32,902 nt of DNA from a virus. Positions 8,309 to 14,014 of this stretch are shown here, in pieces; positions within the stretch are counted from its first letter, which is position 1, and every line of letters starts with the position of its first letter. The stretch lies in IMG/VR virus record IMGVR_UViG_3300048922_000179, positions 1 through 32,902 of that record, one strand, 5' to 3'. Under the pieces are notes generated by a model that saw nothing but the letters and a program-made list of their open reading frames with translations, had not been told where the DNA came from and searched no databases. A program made the translations under genes and the position numbers.

Positions 8309-8434
8309 CTAGTGATTGCCGCCTTGGGTAGTGGTCATTGGTCGAAACTCGATTCCGGTAAGCTTTGGTCGGCTGACCGGGTACTTAACCCGCCTTGCGC
8401 GGGTTTTGTGCTTTAAGGGGCTGGTAACAGCCAT
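8309..8434 (-). CDS. Possible 41-aa basic protein
   Basis: ATG at 8434 and TAG at 8309-8311 encode 41 residues rich in Arg and Lys (KHKTRARRVKYPVSRPK). It lies in the leader between the DUF1482 gene and the exonuclease, 14 bases after the DUF1482 stop. The ribosome site is weak. A hairpin (AACCCGC at 8387-8393 with GCGGGTT at 8399-8405) lies inside it, and the ATG overlaps one arm of the CATTGGTC direct repeat. It could be a real early gene or leader RNA. Confidence 0.33.
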   Translation of the reverse strand: MAVTSPLKHKTRARRVKYPVSRPKLTGIEFRPMTTTQGGNH

Positions 8435-8450
8435 TGGTCACAACTCGATT
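8336..8450. repeat. Pair of 19-bp direct repeats upstream of the exonuclease gene
   Basis: CATTGGTCGAAACTCGATT at 8336-8354 and CATTGGTCACAACTCGATT at 8432-8450 differ at two central bases and are 96 bases apart. Both lie in the leftward leader, and on the minus strand each copy ends in an ATG. They could be protein- or RNA-binding sites, or the trace of a small duplication. Confidence 0.6.
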
Positions 8451-8631
8451 AAAATTTGAAAGCTGGCTGATGGTCGTCAGCTGATTTGTACGGGTAACAC
8501 TCTCCTTTAACGTGCTGCTCTTTGGCAGCTGAATTACAACCAGCTTCTGTTTGGTAAACACCAAGCATGATGTCTGAGCATTCCCCGGTGAGGGCACAGA
8601 CGGTAACGATCAGGGCAAAGAACGAGCTCAT
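8449..8631 (-). CDS. DUF1482 family small protein
   Basis: 60 residues. The start, MSSFFALIVTVCALTGEC, and the pattern of spaced cysteines (C12, C18, C32, C45) match the DUF1482 proteins found in the early leftward operons of lambdoid and Rac-like prophages. Residues 3-14 are hydrophobic and could act as a signal or anchor. No function is known. It overlaps the preceding 40-aa gene by four bases, so both are on the PL transcript. Confidence 0.75.
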   Translation of the reverse strand: MSSFFALIVTVCALTGECSDIMLGVYQTEAGCNSAAKEQHVKGECYPYKSADDHQPAFKF

Positions 8632-8750
8632 GCTTTAAGCTCTGGATTGCCTTTCTGTGCCAGTAAGTAGCAAAGCTTACGAACCAGAACTTCAAACAAA
8701 TTTAAGCGAACGGCTTGGCAGCCAGCTTTTTTGCGTGCGAAATCGATCAT
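8628..8750 (-). CDS. Small early protein, 40 aa, unknown function
   Basis: The start at 8750 (MIDFARKKAG) is chosen because AGGAG lies seven bases upstream on the minus strand; a longer in-frame reading from 8825 lacks a ribosome site. The peptide is basic and helical in character (RLNLFEVLVRKLCYLLAQKG). It overlaps the DUF1482 start by four bases and is the first well-supported gene after PL. I recognise no family. Confidence 0.55.
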   Translation of the reverse strand: MIDFARKKAGCQAVRLNLFEVLVRKLCYLLAQKGNPELKA

Positions 8751-9000
8751 GGTTAACTCCTGTGTGCCTTTAAGGCCAAACTGGCGGAACGGTAAACCTG
8801 CTGCGCGATTGTCTTTCCATCTCATCCGGTGTTTAGTATGTCGCCGGCAGCTACTTCATGGGCGTCCTGCTTGTTCGCTCTGTTTACCCTTATCGCCGGG
8901 TAGGCGGAACGTTTACTGATTACTGCTGTTAAGTTTTGATAACGCTAATTGTTATTTAAACCTAACAAATCGTCAAGTATAAATTTCGCAAAACCTAACA
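8751..9000 (-). promoter_or_regulatory. PL promoter, left operators and leader
   Basis: On the minus strand a -35 TTGACG (8976-8971), a 17-base spacer and a -10 AACAAT (8953-8948) form a plausible PL driving the leftward early genes. CCTAAC hexamers at 8961-8966 and 8994-8999, both within AAACCTAACA, match hexamers in the right control region and are candidate repressor sites. Between the promoter and the first gene there is about 200 bases of leader with no supported gene; an N-type antitermination site could lie here, but I did not identify one. Confidence 0.5.
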
Positions 9001-9014
9001 CAAGGGGCGGAAAA

Positions 9015-9042
9015 CGCAAAAAGGCCGCTGTTGGAGCGGCCT
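9015..9042 (-). terminator. Terminator of the repressor gene
   Basis: AGGCCGC (9022-9028) pairs with GCGGCCT (9036-9042) over a seven-base loop. Read leftward the stem is followed by five T residues. It lies just beyond the repressor stop and also separates it from PL. Confidence 0.85.
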
Positions 9043-9055
9043 ATGAGGGTGAAAA

Positions 9056-9475
9056 TTATTTGATGTCGAGGTTTTTGAGGATCTGCAGGATTTCTTCTTT
9101 GCTTTTGGTTTTTATGAGGTCATTGAACGTTTGATCATAGTCCTTGACCTTGTCCCGCAAATTGATGATGTGTTGTTCTTTCTCTGCATTAGGAAGCTTG
9201 TCGAAGAGCTCTAAAAGCTGATGCTGCTGTGGGGATAACAATCTGTAGGATTCGGCTGGTGGTGGTTCATACCCCTCATCACCCTTAATAATCCAGCCCG
9301 GCTCTACGTTCAGTGCTGCAGCTAGTTTGAATAGGTTATCGCCTCTCGGTGAGGTTTCATCACGTTCCCACTGAGAGATTGTGACATGGGCAACCCCAGC
9401 CTGTTTACCTAGGCTGCGCTGGGTATATTTCAAGGCAGAGCGTCGCTCTTTTATACGCTGACCGATCGTTTTCAT
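9056..9475 (-). CDS. RacR-like XRE-family prophage repressor
   Basis: 139 residues. Residues 5-60 are an XRE helix-turn-helix (IGQRIKERRSALKYTQ, QAGVAHVTISQWERDETSPR). The C-terminal half is short and helical (LSPQQHQLLELFDKLP, then a charged region) and lacks the S24 peptidase Ala-Gly site and Ser-Lys dyad. It therefore should not self-cleave like lambda CI; induction must work another way, as suspected for RacR. It is divergent from the YdaS/YdaT-type genes, the same layout as racR-ydaS-ydaT in Rac. It should maintain lysogeny by binding PL and PR operators. The ribosome site is weak, suggesting low expression or a short leader from PRM. Confidence 0.85.
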   Translation of the reverse strand: MKTIGQRIKERRSALKYTQRSLGKQAGVAHVTISQWERDETSPRGDNLFKLAAALNVEPGWIIKGDEGYEPPPAESYRLLSPQQHQLLELFDKLPNAEKEQHIINLRDKVKDYDQTFNDLIKTKSKEEILQILKNLDIK

Positions 9476-9483
9476 AGTTCGGA

Positions 9484-9530
9484 AATCCTAACGCGCATTG
9501 ACTCTTGTTTCCTTAACATATAAAGTTAGG
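9484..9530 (+). promoter_or_regulatory. PR promoter and right operator region
   Basis: TTGACT (9498-9503), a 17-base spacer and TAAAGT (9521-9526) form a PR candidate for the rightward early genes. CCTAAC (9487-9492) and its complement GTTAGG (9525-9530) flank or overlap it, and the same hexamers occur at PL. The repressor promoter should lie in the same 77-base gap in the other direction. Confidence 0.55.
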
Positions 9531-9552
9531 AAAACTTACCAAGGAGAACCCA

Positions 9553-9765
9553 ATGAAAACCGAAGATGTAATAAAACACTTTGGGAAAAAAGCCAATGTA
9601 GCGAGAGCTCTCAACATCGCTCGATCCTCTGTCAGTGAATGGGGGGAGTTGGTCCCTGAACGACGAGCCGCGCGACTAGAAAAGATAACGGGTGGTGCAT
9701 TGAAGTACGACTCAGTTTTGTATGAGCACAAAGATAACCCAAAAGATTCAAAGGAGTCTGAGTGA
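9553..9765 (+). CDS. ydaS: YdaS/Cro-like regulator
   Basis: 70 residues with AAGGAG upstream. The single helix-turn-helix (VIKHFGKKANVARALNIARSSVSEW, residues 6-30) with the conserved W and following PERRAARLEKITGG is the YdaS/DicC/Cro-like pattern. In Rac it was first described as a toxin; work on the O157 prophage homologue treats it as a Cro-equivalent DNA-binding protein. Here it is first on the PR transcript, opposite the repressor, where Cro is expected. Its stop overlaps the start of the YdaT-like gene (TGATG). Confidence 0.78.
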   Translation: MKTEDVIKHFGKKANVARALNIARSSVSEWGELVPERRAARLEKITGGALKYDSVLYEHKDNPKDSKESE

Positions 9766-10217
9766 TGGAAATCAAAAAACTAGCATGTGAGCTGGAGTCC
9801 TGGGCGCAGGAAAAGGGCTGGAAGACGGTTACACAGCTGATAACCCCGCATCACTTTGGCGATCTGCTTCAGCCACTGGATAACGTGACGGACTCAGACG
9901 AGTACGCGCGCCGACTGCACAACAACAAGCAGATTATCCAGCGTGCATTCCGCAACGATACGCCTAACTACCTGAAACAGGCGGAAGCCCTGAGCTATGC
10001 CATCCGCACCGCCATTGATAACGAACTGGAGCAGAAAGACTGCATGCTCTACCGGGCTGCCAGGGTTAACAAAGAGTGTATCGAAGCCACCAACGCGGTA
10101 TTCACTGGGAAACCGCAACCGGTAATCCGCCGCGAGACTCTGGAAGCAATCGACGCGCTGGCGCAGCTGGTCGGCGTCAAAGTTAAGTTGGTTTCTACTT
10201 GTTCAAACGTAGTCTAG
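9765..10217 (+). CDS. ydaT: YdaT-family CII-like regulator
   Basis: 150 residues from the ATG at 9765, which shares one base with the ydaS stop; AAGGAG at 9751-9756 serves it. An upstream GTG codon is less likely. The pattern (LESWAQEKGW, ARRLHNNKQIIQRAFRNDT, ALSYAIRTAIDNEL) matches the YdaT domain: a helical DNA-binding region followed by a long helical tetramerisation segment. YdaT was named as a toxin in Rac, but for the CP-933P homologue a CII-equivalent DNA-binding role has been proposed. Gene order repressor-Cro-YdaT supports that role here. Confidence 0.72.
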   Translation: MEIKKLACELESWAQEKGWKTVTQLITPHHFGDLLQPLDNVTDSDEYARRLHNNKQIIQRAFRNDTPNYLKQAEALSYAIRTAIDNELEQKDCMLYRAARVNKECIEATNAVFTGKPQPVIRRETLEAIDALAQLVGVKVKLVSTCSNVV

Positions 10218-10239
10218 TTCAGCTGTATCGAGGTGTTCT

Positions 10240-11157
10240 ATGAGCATGGAACTGATGGTTCAGGCGATGAAGGTCAAGGTAGGAAACCCGCTTCGTAAGC
10301 TGGTCCTGCTTAAGCTAGCCGATAACGCAAGTGACCACGGCGAATGCTGGCCTAGCTATCAGCATATCGCTGATCAGTGTGAGATCAGCCGTCGTTCCGT
10401 CATGAATCATGTTGCCGCGCTTTGCGAGTCTGGACTGATGCGAAAAGAAACCAGATCGGGGCCGAAAGGCAATGGCAGCAATTTCTACCGACTAACCCTG
10501 AGCGGTGCAAATACCAGTGCGAGGGTAGTGCAGGAGATTCACCATGATGGTGAAGCAAATTCACTAGGGGCTGGTGCAGGAAATTCACCAGATGGTGCAG
10601 CACATTCACCAGGGGTTAGTGAAGGAGATTCACCCAGAATCAGTCACTCTTCTGAACCAGTCAATGAATTAGAAAATAATTCTAGTCCGGATGCTTCGCA
10701 TTCCGACGGGAAGATTTCAAAAGCAGAATTTTTAAATCGTCACCCGGAAGCAGTGGTTTGTAGTCCTGCTAAACGCCAGTGGGGTAGCCAGGAAGATTTG
10801 ACCTGTGCGCAATGGATTTGGAAGCGCGTGCTGAAACTCTACGAGGAGGCCGCAACCTTTGACGGTGAGATCGTTCGTCCGAAAGAGCCGAACTGGACGG
10901 TCTGGGCGAATGACGTTCGTCTGATGCGCACCCTTGATGGCCGTAGCCACAAGCAAATTTGTGAAATGTTCAAGCGCATTCAGAGCGATACGTTTTGGGT
11001 TCGCCAGGTTAAATGCCCGGCCAAACTCCGCGAAAAATGGGATGACCTGATTATCCGCCTGTCGGCACCGGGCACAGGACATCACCAGGCTGGTGGACGG
11101 GATATCAATCAGATCTCCCGTCCAGATAACACCGTTCCGCCAGGATTCAGGGGGTAA
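10240..11157 (+). CDS. Phage replication initiator (O-like, HTH domain)
   Basis: 305 residues; GAGGTG precedes the ATG. Residues 1-90 form a winged helix of the replication-initiator type (LKLADNASDHGECWPSYQHIADQCEISRRSVMNH). Residues 95-132 are a low-complexity linker encoded by the iteron repeats. The C-terminal domain (about 165-285; WTVWANDVRLMRTLDGRSHKQ) is the conserved segment of phage replication proteins paired with DnaC-like loaders. It should bind the origin within its own gene and recruit the helicase through the next gene, which starts two bases after its stop. This resembles lambda O/P organisation with a DnaC homologue in place of P. Confidence 0.8.
   Translation: MSMELMVQAMKVKVGNPLRKLVLLKLADNASDHGECWPSYQHIADQCEISRRSVMNHVAALCESGLMRKETRSGPKGNGSNFYRLTLSGANTSARVVQEIHHDGEANSLGAGAGNSPDGAAHSPGVSEGDSPRISHSSEPVNELENNSSPDASHSDGKISKAEFLNRHPEAVVCSPAKRQWGSQEDLTCAQWIWKRVLKLYEEAATFDGEIVRPKEPNWTVWANDVRLMRTLDGRSHKQICEMFKRIQSDTFWVRQVKCPAKLREKWDDLIIRLSAPGTGHHQAGGRDINQISRPDNTVPPGFRG
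10526..10635 (+). repeat. Replication-origin iterons inside the initiator gene
   Basis: Five 19-base direct repeats start at 10526, 10548, 10572, 10593 and 10617 (spacing 22, 24, 21, 24). Consensus TRGTGMAGSANATTCACCA; each has TGGTG/CACCA-type dyad ends. The first copy is in a different reading frame from the other four, which argues for selection on DNA rather than peptide. They sit in the linker region of the O-like gene, as lambda ori does. Confidence 0.8.
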
Positions 11158-11159
11158 GC

Positions 11160-11900
11160 ATGCAAAACGCAGGTTCCATTCTCGATCGCCTTCGCCGCGT
11201 AATTCCGCAAGGCGTAGAACCCAAATTCAAGAACGCATCAGAACTGATGGCCTGGCAGCGTGAGGAAGGGCAGAAACGTGCGGCTGAGGTGGACAAACTC
11301 AACCAGCAGGCACGAGCAGAGAAAATTTTCGGGCGATCCGGGATCCAGAACCTGCACCGCAGCTGCAGTTTCGCGAATTACACGGTGAACGGCGATGGAC
11401 AGCGCCATGCCCTGAGTATGGCAAAGAGTTATGCGCAAAATTTTGGAACCGGCTTTGCGAGCTTCGTTTTCACCGGAAAGCCCGGCACGGGGAAAAACCA
11501 CCTCTCAGCGGCAATCGGAAATTATCTGCTTAAACAGGGGCGAACGGTTCTGATTGTGACCGTGCCGGACCTGACCCTGCGTGCCAGGGCCTGTTATGAC
11601 AAAGGGCGTTCTGAAGCCGCGCTGCTGGATGACCTCTGCAAAGTGGATTTGCTGGTGCTCGACGAAGTAGGCATTCAGCGTGACAGCCGCGGCGAGAAAG
11701 TATTGTTGAACCAGATTATCGATCGCCGCCTGGCCGCAATGCGACCGGTAGGCGTTCTGACCAACCTGAATTACGACGCGCTGGTAGAAACCCTGGGTGA
11801 AAGGGTTATTGACCGCCTGCGCATGGATAACGGCATTTGGGTGAATTTTGACTGGGAGAGCTATCGCGGAAACGTTAGCCACCTGAGACCTGTTAAGTGA
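11160..11900 (+). CDS. DnaC-like helicase loader ATPase
   Basis: 246 residues. Walker A is FTGKPGTGKNHL (about residues 103-114) and Walker B is LLVLDEVG (about 163-170), followed by a sensor-like LTNLNYDAL and an arginine-rich RVIDRLR. This is the AAA+ core of DnaC/IstB-type loaders; GKNH instead of GKTH is typical of the DnaC branch. It should load host DnaB at the phage origin. The first ~75 residues are helical and charged, fitting a helicase-interacting region. It follows the initiator after two bases and precedes the DUF1627 gene, all on the PR transcript. Confidence 0.88.
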   Translation: MQNAGSILDRLRRVIPQGVEPKFKNASELMAWQREEGQKRAAEVDKLNQQARAEKIFGRSGIQNLHRSCSFANYTVNGDGQRHALSMAKSYAQNFGTGFASFVFTGKPGTGKNHLSAAIGNYLLKQGRTVLIVTVPDLTLRARACYDKGRSEAALLDDLCKVDLLVLDEVGIQRDSRGEKVLLNQIIDRRLAAMRPVGVLTNLNYDALVETLGERVIDRLRMDNGIWVNFDWESYRGNVSHLRPVK

Positions 11901-11917
11901 ATTTTGAGGAGAAAATT

Positions 11918-12574
11918 ATGGAATCCGTAATCGACGCACTGAAAGCAATGGGTAAAGCAACCTACCTCGATGTAGCAGCACGCCTGGATATCGAGCCCGT
12001 AGAGGCACTGAAAATGCTTCGCGAGCAGAAAGAAGAAGGGTTGTGCGATTTCTTCGATGGATCATGGTCGGTCGGTACCGCAAAGGAGCATGAGCCGAAG
12101 CGTATCAGACCCAAGCAGCCATCGCCGCTGGTGGAAAGGGTTTTGTCTGCAATGCAGGGGCAGGGAGCTATGAGCGCCAATCAGGTCGCAGAAAAACTGG
12201 GTAAAGGATCGCGAGCCCTGAATGCATCGCTGGGTGCAATGTGCAAGGACGGTCTGGTCCTGCGCCATGTGGACGGGAAAAACATCACCTGGAGTCTGGC
12301 GGGGGAACCAGTAATACAGTCAGAGCTGCAGGAGCCCGCAGCATCGGAAGCCAAGGCCGCATCGGCTACGGAAAGCAAAACCCTGGAGGAAATTATTGGG
12401 GATATCCCGGCTTTCGCCAGCCGTCCGGATGATCTGATTATTCCGTCATCGCGTTATATCTCGACTGAAATCCGCCGCACGAAAGCGAAGCTGGCTAACC
12501 TACAGCGTCTTCAGGGTGCCGTTCGTGAGCTGCGCCGACATAAGCATCTGCTGGAGGGGGTGGGGAATGACTGA
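11918..12574 (+). CDS. DUF1627 family protein with two winged-helix segments
   Basis: 218 residues from the ATG at 11918, with GAGGAG upstream; an in-frame GTG at 11897 is rejected. Residues 1-52 (MESVIDALKAMGKATYLDVA...LKMLREQKEEGLC) and 73-125 (PLVERVLSAMQGQGAMSANQ...LGAMCKDGLVLR) look like two winged-helix units. A Glu/Ala-rich linker and a basic coiled C-terminus (TKAKLANLQRLQGAVRELRR) follow. The N-terminus matches DUF1627 proteins of Rac-like prophages. Function is unknown; DNA binding linked to replication is a reasonable inference. Confidence 0.72.
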   Translation: MESVIDALKAMGKATYLDVAARLDIEPVEALKMLREQKEEGLCDFFDGSWSVGTAKEHEPKRIRPKQPSPLVERVLSAMQGQGAMSANQVAEKLGKGSRALNASLGAMCKDGLVLRHVDGKNITWSLAGEPVIQSELQEPAASEAKAASATESKTLEEIIGDIPAFASRPDDLIIPSSRYISTEIRRTKAKLANLQRLQGAVRELRRHKHLLEGVGND

Positions 12575-12791
12575 TTTACCGAAATGCCCTGTATGCGGAA
12601 TGTCTCCTTCACTGAGGGTTCGCAGCCGGGGAATGAACTGGGGTTCGGCAGAGGTACGCTGTTCTAACGGCTGTCCTGGTATTCGCGCCGGGTTCGCATT
12701 TCCGCCAGATCATGAGAAGCAAGCCCATAAAACCCTGTGTGAAAAATGGAAAAAGCTGGTGGAGGAACTTTGCAAAGAAGCGCAGTCATGA
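12567..12791 (+). CDS. Small zinc-ribbon protein (Lar-like in layout)
   Basis: 74 residues; its ATG at 12567 overlaps the previous stop by eight bases. CPVCG near the N-terminus and a later RCSNGCPG give a C-x2-C / C-x3-C zinc site. The basic segment between them (LRVRSRGMNWGSAEVRC) and the helical C-terminus (HEKQAHKTLCEKWKKLVEEL) resemble the restriction-alleviation (Lar-type) small proteins of prophages, but the match is only in layout. The function is not established. Confidence 0.6.
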   Translation: MTDLPKCPVCGMSPSLRVRSRGMNWGSAEVRCSNGCPGIRAGFAFPPDHEKQAHKTLCEKWKKLVEELCKEAQS

Positions 12792-12988
12792 GCAACGCCA
12801 TAGACGTACACCTGACGGATGAGGTGATCAATGCAGCATTCAAAAACACGAATTTCGGCCGCTCTGATTTCTGCACAATCCTGGCTGAAACCGTGCTCAA
12901 GCGTGCCACCGGCAATTACTCTGGCTGGAAAGTGAAGAACAAAGAGCAGTTGATGGCAAACGCTTCCTACTTCCGTTGTAAGTTTTAA
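12788..12988 (+). CDS. Small conserved-looking phage protein, 66 aa
   Basis: The start at 12788 overlaps the previous stop (ATGA). The protein (MSNAIDVHLTDEVINAAF..., ending SYFRCKF) is compact and mixed alpha/beta with no motif I can name. The overlapping start makes it the last gene of the rightward early block before the 13015-13041 terminator. Confidence 0.55.
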   Translation: MSNAIDVHLTDEVINAAFKNTNFGRSDFCTILAETVLKRATGNYSGWKVKNKEQLMANASYFRCKF

Positions 12989-13014
12989 GGCTGGATCAAA
13001 ATAGTAGATTGATG

Positions 13015-13041
13015 AAAAGGCCCAGCACTACGGGCCTTTTT
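13015..13041. terminator. Bidirectional terminator between early operon and toxin-like locus
   Basis: AAAAGGCCC (13015-13023) pairs perfectly with GGGCCTTTT (13032-13040) over an eight-base loop, with a T-tract on either strand. It can end the rightward early transcript and the leftward transcript of the two small hydrophobic peptides. Confidence 0.88.
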
Positions 13042-13052
13042 CAAAACCAGGC

Positions 13053-13139
13053 TTAAGGGCGCTGGTTTACGTACTCGATGATCGCGTTAATGATCACGAA
13101 CATCGGCGGTACGATTTTCAAAAGCAATGCAACCATCAT
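13053..13139 (-). CDS. Candidate type I toxin peptide, distal paralogue
   Basis: 28 residues, hydrophobic with a polar C-terminus: MMVALLLKIVPPMFVII, then NAIIEYVNQRP. GGGAGG lies just upstream; the second ATG (13136) has the better spacing. It aligns without gaps to the neighbouring 28-aa peptide: shared Leu-rich start, K-x-V-x-P, I-I-x-A, Y, final R. One short membrane helix, a central proline and a charged end recall Fst/Ldr-type membrane toxins. It is the second cistron of a minus-strand transcript ending at the bidirectional terminator. Toxicity is inferred only. Confidence 0.6.
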   Translation of the reverse strand: MMVALLLKIVPPMFVIINAIIEYVNQRP

Positions 13140-13157
13140 AGCCTCCCGGGCTTAGGT

Positions 13158-13244
13158 TTAGCGGTCTTTGAAGTATCCCAGCAAGGCCGTAATGATGGCC
13201 GTCACCGGGTGCACGAGTTTTAAGAACAAAAGAAGCAGTACCAT
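13158..13244 (-). CDS. Candidate type I toxin peptide, proximal paralogue
   Basis: 28 residues: MVLLLLFLKLVHPVTAIITA followed by LLGYFKDR. AGAGGAAG lies eight bases upstream. It is a paralogue of the peptide encoded 18 bases downstream, with the same length and the same K, P, I-I, A, Y and R positions. An 85-100-base leader precedes it, beginning at a segment that is complementary to the predicted 5' end of a plus-strand small RNA; this is the layout of TisB/IstR, ZorO/OrzO and DinQ/AgrB. A leader ORF (13264-13220) overlaps its start in another frame. Membrane insertion and toxicity are inferences. Confidence 0.62.
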   Translation of the reverse strand: MVLLLLFLKLVHPVTAIITALLGYFKDR

Positions 13245-13264
13245 GTAGCTTCCTCTTTGTTCAT
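13220..13264 (-). CDS. Possible 14-aa leader peptide overlapping the toxin start
   Basis: Minus-strand ATG at 13264, reading MNKEEATWYCFFCS, with stop at 13222-13220. It runs across the start codon of the proximal toxin-like gene in another frame, with a weak GAGG four bases upstream. By analogy with mok/hok or tisA/tisB such an ORF may control toxin translation. It may also be chance. Confidence 0.28.
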   Translation of the reverse strand: MNKEEATWYCFFCS

Positions 13265-13330
13265 CGTGCCTCGCCGCAAACACCCTTGGGCTTGCCTTTG
13301 CAGTTGCTGTACCTAGTCGCCAGATACATT

Positions 13331-13368
13331 CGGCACGAATTTTAGTTTGGGTGGAGCCTTCTAGTCAC
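13331..13368 (-). promoter_or_regulatory. Candidate promoter of the toxin-like mRNA
   Basis: Read on the minus strand: -35 GTGACT (13368-13363), an 18-base spacer, and -10 TAAAAT (13344-13339, five of six consensus bases). The predicted start near 13332 places the mRNA 5' end within the repeat at 13315-13337. No LexA box overlaps it. Confidence 0.5.
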
Positions 13369-13456
13369 CAAAATTACTGGGCTGAAAATTCGCTTCCAAA
13401 TCATGCACTAAACCCTTCATAACGGCTCAGGAAGCTTCAGGAGGGTTCCTGCTGGC

Positions 13457-13485
13457 TTGAAGAATACAGAGCATTTGTTTAAGCT
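13457..13485 (+). promoter_or_regulatory. Candidate promoter of the antitoxin RNA
   Basis: TTGAAG (13457-13462), a 17-base spacer, and TAAGCT (13480-13485). The predicted start, about seven bases on, is 13492, exactly the first base of the right-hand repeat copy. Confidence 0.5.
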
Positions 13486-13491
13486 AACTTC

Positions 13492-13577
13492 AGTCGCCAG
13501 ATACATTTGGCACGGTAGCTGGAGGTACGAACTCCTATTACCGATTTAAAGACCCGGTCTAAACAGCCGGGTTTTTT
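13492..13577 (+). ncRNA. Candidate antitoxin small RNA (~86 nt)
   Basis: Predicted from the promoter at 13457-13485 to the terminator at 13552-13577. The 5' 23 bases are complementary, with one G-U pair, to the leader of the divergent toxin-like mRNA. A small hairpin (GGAG/CTCC, 13521-13535) and the Rho-independent terminator complete a layout like that of OrzO, AgrB and IstR-1: unstructured 5' seed, internal stem, terminator. It carries no ORF of note. Expected action is base pairing that blocks translation or triggers RNase III cleavage. Not a match to any RNA I can name. Confidence 0.6.
13552..13577 (+). terminator. Rho-independent terminator of the candidate small RNA
   Basis: ACCCGG (13552-13557) pairs with CCGGGT (13567-13572), followed by a run of T to 13577. 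No protein gene lies immediately upstream on this strand, which supports an RNA gene. Confidence 0.85.
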
Positions 13578-13775
13578 CATTTCCGTCTGTTATTCACAAC
13601 TTCTGTGGATAAGTACTACATGTAGGATCTTATGACTAATCCATACACTACATATCGCTTCATAAATAATATTTTAGTGACGAATCTTTTTAGTACAAGG
13701 GTTGTTTTTGTCGTTGAATTGACCTTATGAAAGGGTAAAAAAGGCTAAGTCCTCGTACCGTAAGGCCTGGAAGAT
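13578..13775. other. Gene-free AT-rich stretch
   Basis: I see no supported gene. A 68-codon minus-strand frame overlapping this region lacks a ribosome site and family resemblance. A promoter for the small ORF or RNA ending at the 14015 terminator may lie here. Confidence 0.4.
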
Positions 13776-13883
13776 ATGTCAATAAATAAGAAAAAAAATT
13801 CACTATTTGATCGAGTGCTGATTTCTTCAACGGTGAGTCAACATTGCGCAGTGAAACGTGCGCAATCTTTACTAAAAAGATAG
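13776..13883 (+). CDS. Possible 35-aa basic peptide
   Basis: ATG at 13776 with GGAAG a few bases upstream, TAG at 13881-13883. The peptide is basic (MSINKKKNSLFDRVL..., ending RAQSLLKR). A perfect hairpin (ATTGCGCA 13843-13850, TGCGCAAT 13859-13866) lies in its 3' half. A strong terminator follows about 130 bases later with no other gene between. It could be translated or part of an RNA gene; I recognise no relative. Confidence 0.28.
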   Translation: MSINKKKNSLFDRVLISSTVSQHCAVKRAQSLLKR

Positions 13884-14014
13884 ACAGTCCAGCCATCTTT
13901 ACTCATTAGTTTATCTTGTTAACATGCGGTTAAGATCAGCTGCATTCCAGTTTTAATCTAGATAACGCTCATTTTTAGCTATACAGCATATCCTCGCTGC
14001 GTAGCATTCGGAAT

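Larger units (their letters stand above)
13315..13514 (+). repeat. 23-bp direct repeat linking toxin leader and small RNA
   Basis: Copies at 13315-13337 and 13492-13514 begin AGTCGCCAGATACATT and end GGCACG. They differ only at base 17 (C versus T), a change that gives a G-U wobble in RNA pairing. The left copy lies in the leader of the minus-strand peptide mRNA and the right copy at the predicted 5' end of the plus-strand RNA, so the two RNAs can pair along the whole repeat. Confidence 0.85.

Noticed and set aside
13315-13514. CRISPR-like interpretation of the 23-bp repeat
   Set aside because: Only two copies, 177 bases apart, with no regular spacers and no cas genes; the RNA-pairing explanation fits better.
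13690-13896. 68-codon minus-strand ORF
   Set aside because: No ribosome site, no family resemblance, and it overlaps hairpins and a plus-strand candidate; probably chance in AT-rich DNA.
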